A stretch of 49,062 nucleotides of DNA from a virus. The DNA lies in the IMG/VR virus record IMGVR_UViG_3300044612_001598, positions 1-49,062 of that record; one strand, written 5' to 3'. A model generated the notes under the pieces. The model worked only from the letters and a program-made list of their open reading frames with translations, searched no databases and had not been told where the DNA came from. Below, one piece after another: positions 8,142-15,954 of the stretch. A program made the translations under genes and the position numbers. Each line of letters starts with the position of its first letter. The first letter of the stretch is position 1.

Positions 8142-8306
8142 ATGACAAACTCAATCTTTGCAAGAGTCGCTACACTTAGCGACTACCCACAGGGGCTAAT
8201 GAACCTCTGTCAATGTGGTCAGGTTGTTTTAGCACCTGCTACAATTCACGACATCTGCAAAACAGATGGAACTTGCTACCACTCACAATGTGGTCGCTCT
8301 CTCTAA
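8142..8306 (+). CDS. Small zinc-finger-like protein
   Basis: 54 residues with CQCG near residue 23 and a CH-type second half (CKTDG...CYHSQCG), suggesting a zinc-binding fold. A strong AAGAAAGGAG Shine-Dalgarno precedes the ATG. First gene after the 7978-8088 control module. Confidence 0.6.
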   Translation: MTNSIFARVATLSDYPQGLMNLCQCGQVVLAPATIHDICKTDGTCYHSQCGRSL

Positions 8307-8371
8307 GCAATTAGAGAAATAAAAAACTTAATAAATAAAAATTAACTAACAAAAAAGAAAGGTTGTCAAAA

Positions 8372-8551
8372 ATGATAACACTAGAAATAAAAAAGTGCGT
8401 AGAGCACAATCCAATGAAATCTGCTATCTCAGAAATTGGAGATGAGCAATTTACTTTCTGTCAAGATTGTGAACAAAACATTGAGCGTTGGTATAACGAT
8501 ACTGACCCAGAGCGTCTACCTATGTGGACAGATTGGAAGGTTTCTAAATGA
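8372..8551 (+). CDS. Small treble-clef-like zinc protein
   Basis: 59 residues; C-x-x-H near residue 9 and FCQDCEQ near residue 32 could bind one zinc. ATG at 8372 is chosen over a TTG at 8363 because of the AAAGAAAGG upstream. Its stop overlaps the next start as ATGA. Confidence 0.55.
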   Translation: MITLEIKKCVEHNPMKSAISEIGDEQFTFCQDCEQNIERWYNDTDPERLPMWTDWKVSK

Positions 8552-8709
8552 AAACTAATTTTGAGATTGCACAAGAAATAAATACTCTTGCTAAAAAACA
8601 CTATGGTGAAATGGATTTAGCATTTTCTTGGGGCTGTGCCCAAGCATTGCTAACTGTAAAACAATTAGAGTTAATTCTTGGAATACTAAAAGAAAAAGAG
8701 GAAAACTAA
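8548..8709 (+). CDS. Small hypothetical helical protein
   Basis: 53 residues, predicted helical throughout, with one Cys. ATGA overlap with the previous gene and immediate abutment to the next support a coupled operon. Confidence 0.55.
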   Translation: MKTNFEIAQEINTLAKKHYGEMDLAFSWGCAQALLTVKQLELILGILKEKEEN

Positions 8710-8808
8710 ATGAGTTTTTATCAAACTTTTTTTGAAAGTGGTAATGCACTATTCTGGTTCTCTATGATCTGTTTAGGTTATGGCTTTTATTCATTTGTAA
8801 AAGAATGA
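8710..8808 (+). CDS. Very small membrane peptide
   Basis: 32 residues with one hydrophobic helix (ALFWFSMICLGYGFYSF). Starts directly after the previous stop. Closes this gene set just before a GC-rich hairpin. Confidence 0.4.
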   Translation: MSFYQTFFESGNALFWFSMICLGYGFYSFVKE

Positions 8809-8814
8809 ATTTTT

Positions 8815-8838
8815 GGCCCCGAGATTTTCCCTCGGGCC
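8815..8838 (+). terminator. GC-rich hairpin after the 8142-8808 gene set
   Basis: GGCCCCGAG pairs with CTCGGGCC across a short loop, one base bulged. No strong U-tract follows, so it may be a weak or factor-assisted terminator. Related GCCCCGAG/CTCGG hairpins follow other early gene sets (near 10193, 11635, 14735, 16041). Confidence 0.5.
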
Positions 8839-8841
8839 GCT

Positions 8842-9037
8842 TGTGGTGTAAATCACAGTAAAAATGTCCGTTTTGTGCGTGTCTAAACTTGACTTTTTGA
8901 GATTTTTAGTGTAGTATTCTACTATAACAATTAAATAATGACAGTTTAGCCAATGAGCCTAAGCAAATAAATGTGATGCAAATCACAGTGAGCCTTAGCA
9001 AATAAGTGGCAAATTTGTCAGCCCCCTCTGATAAGAT
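8842..9037 (+). promoter_or_regulatory. Early control module for 9071
   Basis: TGTGG-TGTAAA-TCACA (8842-8857) and ATGTCCGTTTT nearby; a TTGACT-N17-TAGTAT promoter near 8888-8916; the perfect TGTGA-TGCAAA-TCACA (8972-8987) flanked on both sides by TGAGCCTWAGCAAATAA (8954-8970, 8989-9005); then TTGTCAG (9015-9021), N10, TAAGAT (9032-9037). Confidence 0.6.
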
Positions 9038-9070
9038 AGTCTTATCAACTTAACGAAAGGAAGTCAATAA

Positions 9071-9268
9071 ATGACTTACACTGTAACACTAGAAACCTTT
9101 AATGGTTCTACCAAAAAAATCAACCTTGCCTCTAAGGGTGCGGTTGCTCAATTCATCTCAACTTATCCAACTCAACTGCCTGTTGGCGTTGCGGTAAAAA
9201 TCGCTTGCGATACTCTTGGAATTAGTGGCACACTTCGTGGCACTCGTACACTTACTAACTCAAACTAA
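9071..9268 (+). CDS. Small hypothetical protein
   Basis: 65 residues, beta-rich at the N-terminus. Good Shine-Dalgarno (GAAAGGAAG) and a full promoter module upstream. No family recognised. Confidence 0.6.
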   Translation: MTYTVTLETFNGSTKKINLASKGAVAQFISTYPTQLPVGVAVKIACDTLGISGTLRGTRTLTNSN

Positions 9269-9288
9269 AGAATAGGAAAACTAAAAAA

Positions 9289-9495
9289 ATGGTAAAAGTA
9301 AATCACTCTCTAAACTTCGTTACAGAATTTGACGAAACACATCCAATCTCTCAGCGATTTTTGCAATTAGATGAAATCTCACAAATTAAAATGCTTGAGT
9401 CAATGTTAAAGGACCTACTTGTTCCTGTACTGCTTCCAGAAATTAACAAAATTAACGAAGGTGGCTCTTATGCAATTCTTAAGGTGGCAGAATAA
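9289..9495 (+). CDS. Small hypothetical protein
   Basis: 68 residues, acidic N-terminal half and a Leu/Val-rich helix after it. Overlaps the next ATG by one base (TAATG). Confidence 0.55.
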   Translation: MVKVNHSLNFVTEFDETHPISQRFLQLDEISQIKMLESMLKDLLVPVLLPEINKINEGGSYAILKVAE

Positions 9496-9677
9496 TGATG
9501 ACACGCAAGGACTACGTAGAAACTGCAAAAATTCTAAATCAGTTTACAACTGAAATGGACTCAAAAACTTTTCAAGATTTAGTTTTTGAATTTAGCGAAT
9601 GGTTCGCTTCAGACAATCCAAGATTTGACGAAAATAAATTTTGGGATGCCTGCGTAAAAGAAATGGAAAATGCATAA
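9495..9677 (+). CDS. Conserved small phage protein
   Basis: 60 residues. The pattern TRKDYVETAKIL...FA(S)DNPRFDENKFWDAC is one I recognise as common among short conserved phage and bacterial hypothetical proteins. Function unknown. TAATG junctions on both sides place it in a tight operon. Confidence 0.65.
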   Translation: MMTRKDYVETAKILNQFTTEMDSKTFQDLVFEFSEWFASDNPRFDENKFWDACVKEMENA

Positions 9678-10153
9678 TGAAAAAACTAATAGTAATACTA
9701 TCACTAGTACTGTTGCCAATTGTCTCAACACAATCAGCACAAGCAGACTGGAGACACTTATACACACCTCAGCAATTAGATGCTATGGCATCAAACATAA
9801 AGCAAAGTGTAATAATGAAGTGTTATGTTAAGGGAGTTCCAGTTCTTCAAACTCAGCCTGTTGTTTACAGGACTGCTGGTAGAGCACCTTACACAATGTC
9901 AAACATGGCAGTAAAACTTAAAAGCACTCAAGGACTAATGACAAAAGAATTTGTTAATAATCCAACTAACGCTGAATACATGAAGTGGTGGTATTCTTTA
10001 ACAGAACCTGGAAACTTTCCTCATCCAGAAACAGGAAATAAAAGAAATGAGTTTTCTCCTTGCGTTGGCATTGTTAATGGAACTTTAGACATTGACAAAT
10101 TTGCAAAAGATTCATTGCGTTGGGTTCGTAAACCTCAAACCCTAATACCTTAA
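9677..10153 (+). CDS. Secreted hypothetical protein
   Basis: 158 residues from the coupled ATG at 9677. The N-terminus is a typical Sec signal peptide: KK, then a hydrophobic core, and an AQA-type cleavage site near residue 24. The mature part holds two Cys (in MKCYV and SPCVG) that could form a disulfide. It is unusual among the early cytoplasmic-type genes and could act at the host envelope, for example in exclusion. No family recognised. Confidence 0.6.
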   Translation: MKKLIVILSLVLLPIVSTQSAQADWRHLYTPQQLDAMASNIKQSVIMKCYVKGVPVLQTQPVVYRTAGRAPYTMSNMAVKLKSTQGLMTKEFVNNPTNAEYMKWWYSLTEPGNFPHPETGNKRNEFSPCVGIVNGTLDIDKFAKDSLRWVRKPQTLIP

Positions 10154-10162
10154 TACAAAAAT

Positions 10163-10187
10163 CCTGAGCATGATTTCAAACTGCTCA
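10163..10187 (+). repeat. 3'-UTR hairpin element, copy 1
   Basis: CCTGAGCA...AAACTGCTCA; TGAGCA pairs with TGCTCA. Lies 10 bases after the stop at 10153. One of seven copies in the window. Confidence 0.7.
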
Positions 10188-10331
10188 AATTTTGGCCCGA
10201 GTGATCCCTCGGCGCTGACGGCGTGTCGTACACAGGTTATCCACAGGCTTACTTTTGTGAGATTTATCACATAGAAAATGTCCGTTATGCCCTATTTTGG
10301 ATTTGATTTTGTCAGTGAAAAATGGTACGCT
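10188..10331 (+). promoter_or_regulatory. Early control module for 10378
   Basis: GC hairpin GCCCGAG/CTCGGCGC near 10195; DnaA-box-like TTATCCACA (10237-10245); perfect TGTGA-GATTTA-TCACA (10256-10271); ATGTCCGTTATGCCC box; TTGTCAG (10309-10315), N10, TACGCT (10326-10331). Confidence 0.6.
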
Positions 10332-10377
10332 TACATAGTAATAAGTTAATCAAGCAAAAAAGAAAGGCAGGCATAAA

Positions 10378-10608
10378 ATGTCAGCACTTGTTTATACAAC
10401 ATCAGCCCTACTAGAGGGAAAATACTATCGTTCACGCTCACGCAGACTTGAAGGAATTATTCAGGAAGCGGAGATTGCTCCAGAGATTTACTATGGAGAA
10501 AACGATACCGCTTATCGCGTTCGTGTTCGTCCTCAATTTGGAGATAACCCTAAGTCTTGGGGTAAAGATTTTTGGGCAGTAGTCGCAGTAAGAAAGGAAA
10601 ATGTCTAA
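10378..10608 (+). CDS. Small hypothetical protein
   Basis: 76 residues, beta-rich and Arg-rich in the middle (RSRSRRLEG). Strong AAGAAAGG upstream; the stop is shared with the next start (TAATG). First gene of a six-gene coupled chain to 11624. Confidence 0.6.
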   Translation: MSALVYTTSALLEGKYYRSRSRRLEGIIQEAEIAPEIYYGENDTAYRVRVRPQFGDNPKSWGKDFWAVVAVRKENV

Positions 10609-10730
10609 TGGGATACATTGAGATTTTTAGAATTGACAATGAGGGGGCAGGTTGGATAGACTTGTCTCAGGCAACAGATAAAGAATTGCTAGACCTAGAA
10701 ATAGGTTTATTTCAGGAAGGGGCTATCTAA
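10608..10730 (+). CDS. Small hypothetical protein
   Basis: 40 residues (MGYIEIFRIDNEGAGW start), acidic. TAATG junctions on both sides give the main support. Confidence 0.5.
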   Translation: MGYIEIFRIDNEGAGWIDLSQATDKELLDLEIGLFQEGAI

Positions 10731-10882
10731 TGGCTAAGATGAAAACACTATACACAGAAATAACTACTTGCGACCTATGCTATGGTACAGGTTGGTTATA
10801 CTTTGGAAATGGCGAGGACTTTGATACAGAGTCTTGCGATTGCAACCCACATCAATTATTTATCACTAAGGAGAATGACTAA
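10730..10882 (+). CDS. Small DnaJ-type zinc-knuckle protein
   Basis: 50 residues with CDLCYGTG and later SCDCNP, like one half of the CxxCxGxG zinc modules of DnaJ. TAATG overlap at both ends. Confidence 0.55.
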   Translation: MAKMKTLYTEITTCDLCYGTGWLYFGNGEDFDTESCDCNPHQLFITKEND

Positions 10883-11100
10883 TGAATGAATACCTATACT
10901 CAGTTACTACTACTAACGATAGTAACACTAGCCCTGATTGGGTTGGTCGTTATGCAGATGCTTTATCTGCCGTTCAGGTTTTTGAGAGATTTGTAGACCA
11001 CGGAATGGCTAATGAATTTCGTACAGTTAATTTATCAGAGCCGTCAGGCAAAATGCATACAAAAATTTTGTATCGTAATGGAAACGTAGGGGGTAAGTAA
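10882..11100 (+). CDS. Small hypothetical protein
   Basis: 72 residues, mixed alpha/beta; coupled to the previous gene by TAATG and abutting the next. No family recognised. Confidence 0.55.
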   Translation: MNEYLYSVTTTNDSNTSPDWVGRYADALSAVQVFERFVDHGMANEFRTVNLSEPSGKMHTKILYRNGNVGGK

Positions 11101-11385
11101 ATGGGAAGTGTTACAGCAATTGGATTAGCAGATAGCGTCCTTGATTTAGAAACACAATTGGCGTATCACTTGCAGGGTAATCACTATCCTCCAGTACCGC
11201 TATCTATGGTACAACCTTGCATAGAGGCTATTGACGCATACTATGATGAGGACTATGAAAGATTTATTGCTATGCCTGAAGGCGTATTCTATAAGGGAAT
11301 GAGCCACGCACCAGCGAGAGCAATTGTAGACCAGCACCACCTATCTTGGTTTATTGACCCAGCAGATGAATACGGAGATGAATAA
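11101..11385 (+). CDS. Hypothetical protein
   Basis: 94 residues, acidic, with a His-rich C-terminal part (SHAP, DQHHLSW). Starts right after the previous stop and overlaps the next start. Unknown function. Confidence 0.6.
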   Translation: MGSVTAIGLADSVLDLETQLAYHLQGNHYPPVPLSMVQPCIEAIDAYYDEDYERFIAMPEGVFYKGMSHAPARAIVDQHHLSWFIDPADEYGDE

Positions 11386-11624
11386 TGTCTGATACAATGA
11401 TTGCTATGGATTTAATACACGCTGATAACTTAACGCCAGATCAATTGATGCTTGGTGATTTGATAAAGATTGAAGATGACATCGTTGAAATTATTTTTAT
11501 TGAATGTGATTCAACGGGAGATAACTATGACATACAAACTGAAAACGAATTTGGTGAAAAAGAAATTGTGCAATTTGCTTACACTGATTTAATTCCGTTG
11601 TATGTTTTTATTGATGACAACTAA
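11385..11624 (+). CDS. Small acidic hypothetical protein
   Basis: 79 residues, strongly acidic, beta-rich (DLIKIEDDIVEIIFIE). Possibly a DNA-mimic-like protein by charge alone, which is weak evidence. Last gene of the chain, followed by a GC hairpin. Confidence 0.55.
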   Translation: MSDTMIAMDLIHADNLTPDQLMLGDLIKIEDDIVEIIFIECDSTGDNYDIQTENEFGEKEIVQFAYTDLIPLYVFIDDN

Positions 11625-11829
11625 TTAATTTTTGGGGCCCGAGGAATTACTCGGCGCTGATGGGCGTGTCTGTGGATAACCCTGTGGATACTCATCAGTA
11701 ACCAATATAAAATTTCTTTAAGATGAGCCATTTTCTTTTCCCCAAATTTTGAGGCGGGAAAATTTTTTGTGATCTTAATCACACAATTTAGATTTGACAT
11801 TTTTAGTAGATGTGTGTTAGTATTACTAT
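11625..11829 (+). promoter_or_regulatory. Control module and leaderless promoter for 11830
   Basis: GC hairpin GCCCGAG/CTCGGCGC near 11640; DnaA-box-like TGTGGATAA (11671-11679) and TGTGGATAC (11683-11691); perfect TGTGA-TCTTAA-TCACA (11768-11783), extended to TTGTGA...TCACACAA; then TTGACA-N18-TAGTAT ending 6 bases before the ATG at 11830. Confidence 0.6.
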
Positions 11830-11976
11830 ATGAAGAAAACAAATGAGGAATTACGCAGGCTTATGGAACTAAGGCGTTCTAACGCTGCCTCTGCCGTACC
11901 CTCAAAGAAGGCTTACAACCGCAAAAAATGTCAGACCCAAATGCTACAATTAAAGAAAACAAAGGAGACCCCCTAA
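11830..11976 (+). CDS. Small basic protein, leaderless start
   Basis: 48 residues, very rich in Lys and Arg (MKKTNEELRRLMELRRS start). TAGTAT ends 6 bases before the ATG. The stop is shared with the next ATG (TAATG), and an AAAGGAG for that gene lies inside it. Possible nucleic-acid binder by charge. Confidence 0.5.
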   Translation: MKKTNEELRRLMELRRSNAASAVPSKKAYNRKKCQTQMLQLKKTKETP

Positions 11977-12155
11977 TGGCCAATATGTACGAAGATGAAA
12001 TGTTTGATGAGTACTACTCAACAACCTGTCCTGAATGTCAAGAAAATGCGGTAGACGCATATGAAGAAAAATGCACTCATTGCTTACTGGAGGAATTGTC
12101 CGCTACTTACAACGAAGACATTGCTCTAGAAATGAGTCTAGGCCTTGACTACTAA
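11976..12155 (+). CDS. Small acidic zinc-finger-like protein
   Basis: 59 residues. CPECQ near residue 18 and CTHC near residue 36 form a four-Cys zinc-ribbon pattern in an acidic protein. Start set by TAATG coupling and an AAAGGAGA ribosome site. Confidence 0.6.
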   Translation: MANMYEDEMFDEYYSTTCPECQENAVDAYEEKCTHCLLEELSATYNEDIALEMSLGLDY

Positions 12156-12879
12156 TACACTTAAACTAAAACGCTCTAACGATAGAAAGGTGGCTAACCT
12201 TGTCACAAAAAATGGAAAACAGGCTGCAATCGCCAACACTTTTGGATTACCTGCTGGAAAGGCTTTCTCGTGCCCTGGTGCCACTAGCGTATGTGAAAGT
12301 GTATGCTATGCAGGAAAACTTGAAAAACTCTTCAAAGGCGTAAAGGCTAACCTTCTACACAATTGGGACCTGCTTAAGGACGCTGATCAATTAACTATGG
12401 AGACATTGTTAACTGAAATGATTAACGAATTCCGTGCAGACTGCGTAAAGAAAGACGCTCCTATGCTATTCCGTATCCACTGGGACGGTGACTTCTTTAA
12501 CGATGACTATACCAACGCCTGGAAGAATGTAATCAATAAAAATACTGATATTCAATTCTGGGTATACACACGTGTGAGATCTGCTGCACTTATTCTTAAG
12601 GATGTATCTAATCTATCATTGTACTTCTCTGCAGATAGCGAGAATGTTAAAACTGCCGTGGATCTAAAAATTAATAGCGGTGTGCGTATGGCATACCTTG
12701 CTAAGAATTTTGCTATTGGCCAGGCAGATGTTAAAGAAATGATAGGTCGCCCTGCTGCTAAGTGTCCTGAGAATAATAAACAAATTCCACTTATCTCAAC
12801 TAATGGTAGCGCTTGCGTTTCTTGTTCATTGTGTGTATACTCTAAGAGTGATATTATTTTTTCTGCGAGTAAAAAGTAA
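12145..12879 (+). CDS. GP88-family protein
   Basis: 244 residues. FGLPAGKAFSCPGATSVCESVCYAGK near the N-terminus and a C-terminal ACVSCSLC cluster match the GP88 family, named after a mycobacteriophage gene product. A central HWDGDFFNDDY and TRVRS pattern and the conserved Cys resemble radical-SAM or metal-dependent layouts, but the biochemical role is not known to me. A TTG start at 12145, overlapping the previous gene by 11 bases, is used because no ATG fits the conserved N-terminus (LKLKRSNDRKVANLVTKNGK). Confidence 0.75.
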   Translation: MTTNTLKLKRSNDRKVANLVTKNGKQAAIANTFGLPAGKAFSCPGATSVCESVCYAGKLEKLFKGVKANLLHNWDLLKDADQLTMETLLTEMINEFRADCVKKDAPMLFRIHWDGDFFNDDYTNAWKNVINKNTDIQFWVYTRVRSAALILKDVSNLSLYFSADSENVKTAVDLKINSGVRMAYLAKNFAIGQADVKEMIGRPAAKCPENNKQIPLISTNGSACVSCSLCVYSKSDIIFSASKK

Positions 12880-12948
12880 ATGAGTTTTTGGTTTTATTTA
12901 CTCATGATACTAATCATAATGGTTAGCATGCTAGGAGGTTCAGGTTAA
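12880..12948 (+). CDS. Very small membrane peptide
   Basis: 22 residues forming one hydrophobic helix (MSFWFYLLMILIIMVSMLGG). Directly abuts the GP88 stop. It resembles the 32-residue peptide closing the 8142-8808 set in position and opening (MSF). Low confidence due to length. Confidence 0.35.
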   Translation: MSFWFYLLMILIIMVSMLGGSG

Positions 12949-13224
12949 TCCCTGAATTTTTCCTCGGGGGCAGGACTGGTCATTTGTCAAGTCCAACACG
13001 CAGGTTTACGATGTGATGTTTATCACCCCCAGATTTTGGCACAGGATTTGTATTTTTTGTATTTTTCTGTTAAAATTGTATTATAAGCAAGAAAGCCTAG
13101 TGACTCAAATCACATAGATAATGTCTCACATTTTGAGATTATTTGGAAATGGATTTGTATTTCTTAGATTTTTTTGCTACACTTAATACATAAGCAAAAC
13201 CAACCTAACAAAAGGAGAAACAAA
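12949..13224 (+). promoter_or_regulatory. Control module for 13225
   Basis: TCCCTGAATTTTTCCTCGGGGG hairpin remnant; palindromes TGTGA-TGTTTA-TCACC (13012-13027) and AGTGA-CTCAAA-TCACA (13099-13114); two similar promoters starting GGATTTGTATTT: TTGTAT-N17-TAAAAT near 13048 and TTGTAT-N17-TACACT near 13154-13182, the latter serving 13225. Confidence 0.55.
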
Positions 13225-13392
13225 ATGACAGTAGCAACAGCAACATACAAGGTGGGCGACCTCTACACTTCACAGAAGTCAAAGGTGACAGGAACAATCT
13301 TGGAAATCGCACCATCAAAGACAGGTGACACAGTTCGTGTTAAGTTAGATGTAAATGGCAACACACGCTGGACAACTTGGACGGCTAAGTAA
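13225..13392 (+). CDS. Small hypothetical beta-barrel-like protein
   Basis: 55 residues. KVGDLYTS...KVTGTILEI...DTVRVKLD...TRWTTW suggests a small SH3/KOW-like beta-barrel. ATG chosen by the AAAGGAGAAA ribosome site. Function unknown. Confidence 0.6.
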   Translation: MTVATATYKVGDLYTSQKSKVTGTILEIAPSKTGDTVRVKLDVNGNTRWTTWTAK

Positions 13393-13406
13393 TCTAATTA
13401 CTTATT

Positions 13407-13432
13407 CCTGAGCAAGAATTAAAAAGGCTCAA
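13407..13432 (+). repeat. 3'-UTR hairpin element, copy 2
   Basis: CCTGAGCAAGAATTAAAAAGGCTC; GAGC pairs with GCTC. 15 bases after the stop at 13392 and directly before the TTGTCAG promoter. Confidence 0.65.
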
Positions 13433-13433
13433 C

Positions 13434-13456
13434 TTGTCAGACCTACCCCCTATACT
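13434..13456 (+). promoter_or_regulatory. TTGTCAG-type promoter for 13488
   Basis: TTGTCAG (13434-13440), N10, TATACT (13451-13456). Same geometry as the promoters of 8142, 9071, 10378, 14251, 14899 and 16249. Confidence 0.65.
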
Positions 13457-13487
13457 ATAAATAACCCAAACAGAAAAGAGAAACCCA

Positions 13488-13910
13488 ATGGCACGACAGA
13501 AAGCAATCTCAGTAAAGATAGCAACACCAAAGGTAATCAAGGCACTAGAGCAAGCACTTGCTACACTAGAAGTCAATTACACATCACAAGAAGCAAACGA
13601 AGCGAAGTATCAGAAGCAACACGAAAAGTGGAAAAAGGAACTTATTGACTATGCCGTAGCAAACATCAAGAAGGCAGAAAACTTCCGCACTAACTTCCGT
13701 TCTTGGAACAATCAACTCAACATTGACTTTGACCTAACAGTATCAGAAAAGGACTTGCCTAAAGAGCCTGTAAAGGATTTTGAGTCAATGTCTATCTATA
13801 ACTATCGTGAGCAGAAAGAGGAAATCTCTAATGCTATTCGTATTCTAAAGATGACAGATGAGGAAACAGTTTCCACATCAACTTATCAAGCGGTGGCTCG
13901 CTACCTATAA
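13488..13910 (+). CDS. Hypothetical helical protein
   Basis: 140 residues, mainly helical and charged with a likely coiled coil in the first half (ALEQALATLEVNY...KQHEKWKKELIDYA). Purine-rich ribosome site AAAAGAGAAA. Unknown; a structural or nucleic-acid-associated role would be speculation. Confidence 0.6.
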   Translation: MARQKAISVKIATPKVIKALEQALATLEVNYTSQEANEAKYQKQHEKWKKELIDYAVANIKKAENFRTNFRSWNNQLNIDFDLTVSEKDLPKEPVKDFESMSIYNYREQKEEISNAIRILKMTDEETVSTSTYQAVARYL

Positions 13911-14250
13911 TTAGGGTAGGAGGCTCAGAGCCTCTCCTAAAACGACCTGAGTATGTCGCTAAACTGCTCACACAATTAAATAATTGGGAGTGGGTTTCAA
14001 ACTAACCTAGGTGCCTGCTCCCTTTATCTTTCTCCCCTGCGTTCTACGCTATTTATAGCAAATGTCCCCTGGGGGGATTTCGCCAGGCTGATTAGGGCGA
14101 TCATAGAAATACTATAGAGCAAGGCTCCTGCAGGCCTAAAGAAGCAGACATCCTGAGCAGGATCCAAAAAGGCTCCCCGCAAGGGTCCTTGACAATTGTC
14201 AGTGGCCAGTAGTATAATTAAATTAACCAACAAACAGAAAGAGGCCCCCA
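13911..14250 (+). promoter_or_regulatory. Intergenic region with two hairpin copies and promoter
   Basis: GAGGCTCAGAGCCTC inverted repeat after the stop; hairpin element copies at 13946-13970 (CCTGAGTA...AAACTGCTCA) and 14152-14175 (CCTGAGCAGGATCCAAAAAGGCTC); then TTGACA near 14189 overlapping TTGTCAG (14196-14202), N10, TATAAT (14213-14218). About 180 bases between the hairpins (13971-14151) have no gene and could encode a short RNA. Confidence 0.55.
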
Positions 14251-14670
14251 ATGGACCAAACAACAGAAGATAAAGTAGTAAACGCAACAGAAGAATTTCT
14301 TCGTGATTCTCTTGCAAAAGCAACGTTGCGTGTAGCACAACTTGAAGAGCACATTCAAAAAGTAACTCAGCGCTCATATGGTGAGGCTGCAGAGCGTAAC
14401 CGTATGCGTAACGAAATGCAAGAGTGGACCTTGGAAGCAATGGAGCACGGAACAATCGATGAGTCTACTGCAGAAGAAATTGCAAACATTTGCGGTTTTG
14501 AATTAACAAAAGAATTTGAATTAGAAGTTGAGGTTCAATATTCTATTACCGTTAATGCACGTAGTGAAGAAGAGGCAAAGAACTTAATCTATGATATTGA
14601 TTTTGATTCAGTTTCTTATCCTGAAGGGGTAACCTATTTGTCATCCAGTGTTGACAGAATAGATATTTAG
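14251..14670 (+). CDS. Hypothetical protein
   Basis: 139 residues: a helical N-terminal half with coiled-coil character (LRVAQLEEHIQKV) and a beta C-terminal half with YSITVNARSEEEAKNLI, a small repeat-like module also seen in the protein at 31408-31992 (YELPINAESEEDALEKS). Function unknown. Confidence 0.6.
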   Translation: MDQTTEDKVVNATEEFLRDSLAKATLRVAQLEEHIQKVTQRSYGEAAERNRMRNEMQEWTLEAMEHGTIDESTAEEIANICGFELTKEFELEVEVQYSITVNARSEEEAKNLIYDIDFDSVSYPEGVTYLSSSVDRIDI

Positions 14671-14688
14671 TAGGGGGCTACTAATAAA

Positions 14689-14713
14689 CCTGAGCACGTT
14701 TAAAAACTGCTCA
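14689..14713 (+). repeat. 3'-UTR hairpin element, copy 5
   Basis: CCTGAGCA...AAACTGCTCA, 18 bases after the stop at 14670; TGAGCA pairs with TGCTCA. Confidence 0.7.
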
Positions 14714-14865
14714 CCTTAAATTCCTTGAAAAATTTCCCCGAGGGGCCTGTGGATAACTTTTGTCAAATCGACACGCCGTTACGATGGGGTGATCTTTACC
14801 ACAATGTCCAATTTATCCCAATCTAACTATCCTGATTTGCATATGTCAGTCAGTCCTGCTATACT
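14714..14865 (+). promoter_or_regulatory. Control module for 14899
   Basis: CCCCGAGGGG palindrome near 14737; DnaA-box-like TGTGGATAA (14748-14756); weak palindrome GGTGA-TCTTTA-CCACA (14788-14803) followed at once by ATGTCCA; ATGTCAG (14843-14849), N10, TATACT (14860-14865), with TTGCAT just upstream as a possible -35. Confidence 0.6.
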
Positions 14866-14898
14866 TAAAATATCAACACAACAGAAAGAAGGAATATC

Positions 14899-15915
14899 GT
14901 GGCTCACGATTTAGAAACACAAAATGGCAAGACCTCATTCGCATCATTCCGTGAACCTGCTTGGCACGGATTGGGTACTGTATTCACAGAAGAAAAAACC
15001 ACAAAAGAAATGTTAGATTTGGCTAACCTTTCTAATTGGAATGTTCGCCTTGAAGATTTGGAAACCCCATCACATCTAACAAGCGATAAAAACTATCAGT
15101 ACGTTTTGCGTACTAATCCTACAGATTCAACACAGACAGACATTCTTGGTGTCGTTGGTGAGCGTTATCACGTTATGCAGAATGAAGATTTATTCTCATT
15201 TGGCGATAACATTCTAGATGGTGGCGGACGTTGGGAAACGGCTGGAGCAATTAAGGGTGGACGTGTCGTATTTGGTGCATTAGCACTAGAGCGTGAAACT
15301 GTCCTAGACCCTAGCGGTGTTGCAGATAAAATCAAAACTTATCTTCTAATCAACACATCACACGATGGTTCAATCGCTATTCAAGCAAGCATCACGCCAG
15401 TTCGTGTCGTGTGCGCTAACACTCTCAATCTTGCGCTTAATACAACACGCAAGAAGAATGGTGTCAAGCAATCTTTCAAGATTCGTCACACACAGACAGC
15501 ACAAGGAAAAATTCAAGTTGCTCGTGAAACTCTTGGGCTTGCTCATAAGTATATGGATTCTTTTGACCTTATGGCTAAGGCTATGATTGAAAAAGAAGTT
15601 TCTGCTAAGCAATTCAACGACATCATTCTTGCTGCATACCCAAAGCCTGAAAAGGATTCTAAGGGTGCTTTCAAGAAGTGGGAAAATAAAGTTGATGTCA
15701 TCAACGATATTTACACAGGCGAATTTAACGGAATGATTGCTGGTAATGCGTGGGGTGCTTTCAATGCACTAACAGAACGCCTTGACTGGTATCGTTCTGC
15801 TCGTGGTGGTTCTAACGAATCTATCCTTGCATCTGCATCTGGTTTTGACCCTGCTATCAACGCAGAAAAAAATCGTTTGCTAAAAATTGTGCAAAGCACT
15901 TTGCAAATTGCATAA
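14899..15915 (+). CDS. DUF932-type phage/plasmid-like protein
   Basis: 338 residues. The N-terminal FREPAWHGLGTVF and later SHDGSIAIQASITPVRVVCANTLNLAL motifs are those of DUF932 (phage/plasmid-like protein, TIGR03299), found in many large phages and plasmids. Its function is unknown; a DNA-metabolism link is only inferred from context. GTG start with GAAAGAAGGAA ribosome site. Expressed from its own TTGTCAG-type promoter and followed by a hairpin and tRNA-Asp. Confidence 0.85.
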   Translation: MAHDLETQNGKTSFASFREPAWHGLGTVFTEEKTTKEMLDLANLSNWNVRLEDLETPSHLTSDKNYQYVLRTNPTDSTQTDILGVVGERYHVMQNEDLFSFGDNILDGGGRWETAGAIKGGRVVFGALALERETVLDPSGVADKIKTYLLINTSHDGSIAIQASITPVRVVCANTLNLALNTTRKKNGVKQSFKIRHTQTAQGKIQVARETLGLAHKYMDSFDLMAKAMIEKEVSAKQFNDIILAAYPKPEKDSKGAFKKWENKVDVINDIYTGEFNGMIAGNAWGAFNALTERLDWYRSARGGSNESILASASGFDPAINAEKNRLLKIVQSTLQIA

Positions 15916-15926
15916 CTAAAAAAATT

Positions 15927-15950
15927 CCTGAGCAAGAATTAAAACTGCTC
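15927..15950 (+). repeat. 3'-UTR hairpin element, copy 6
   Basis: CCTGAGCA...AAACTGCTC, 11 bases after the DUF932 gene and 4 bases before tRNA-Asp. Could be a processing or end signal between mRNA and tRNA. Confidence 0.65.
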
Positions 15951-15954
15951 GCAA

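Noticed and set aside
9641-9676. Longer start for the secreted protein
   Set aside because: It would precede the signal peptide and overlap the previous gene; the TAATG start at 9677 fits better.
14024-14455. Minus-strand frame over 14251-14670
   Set aside because: Antisense to a gene with promoter and ribosome site; composition is that of a shadow frame.
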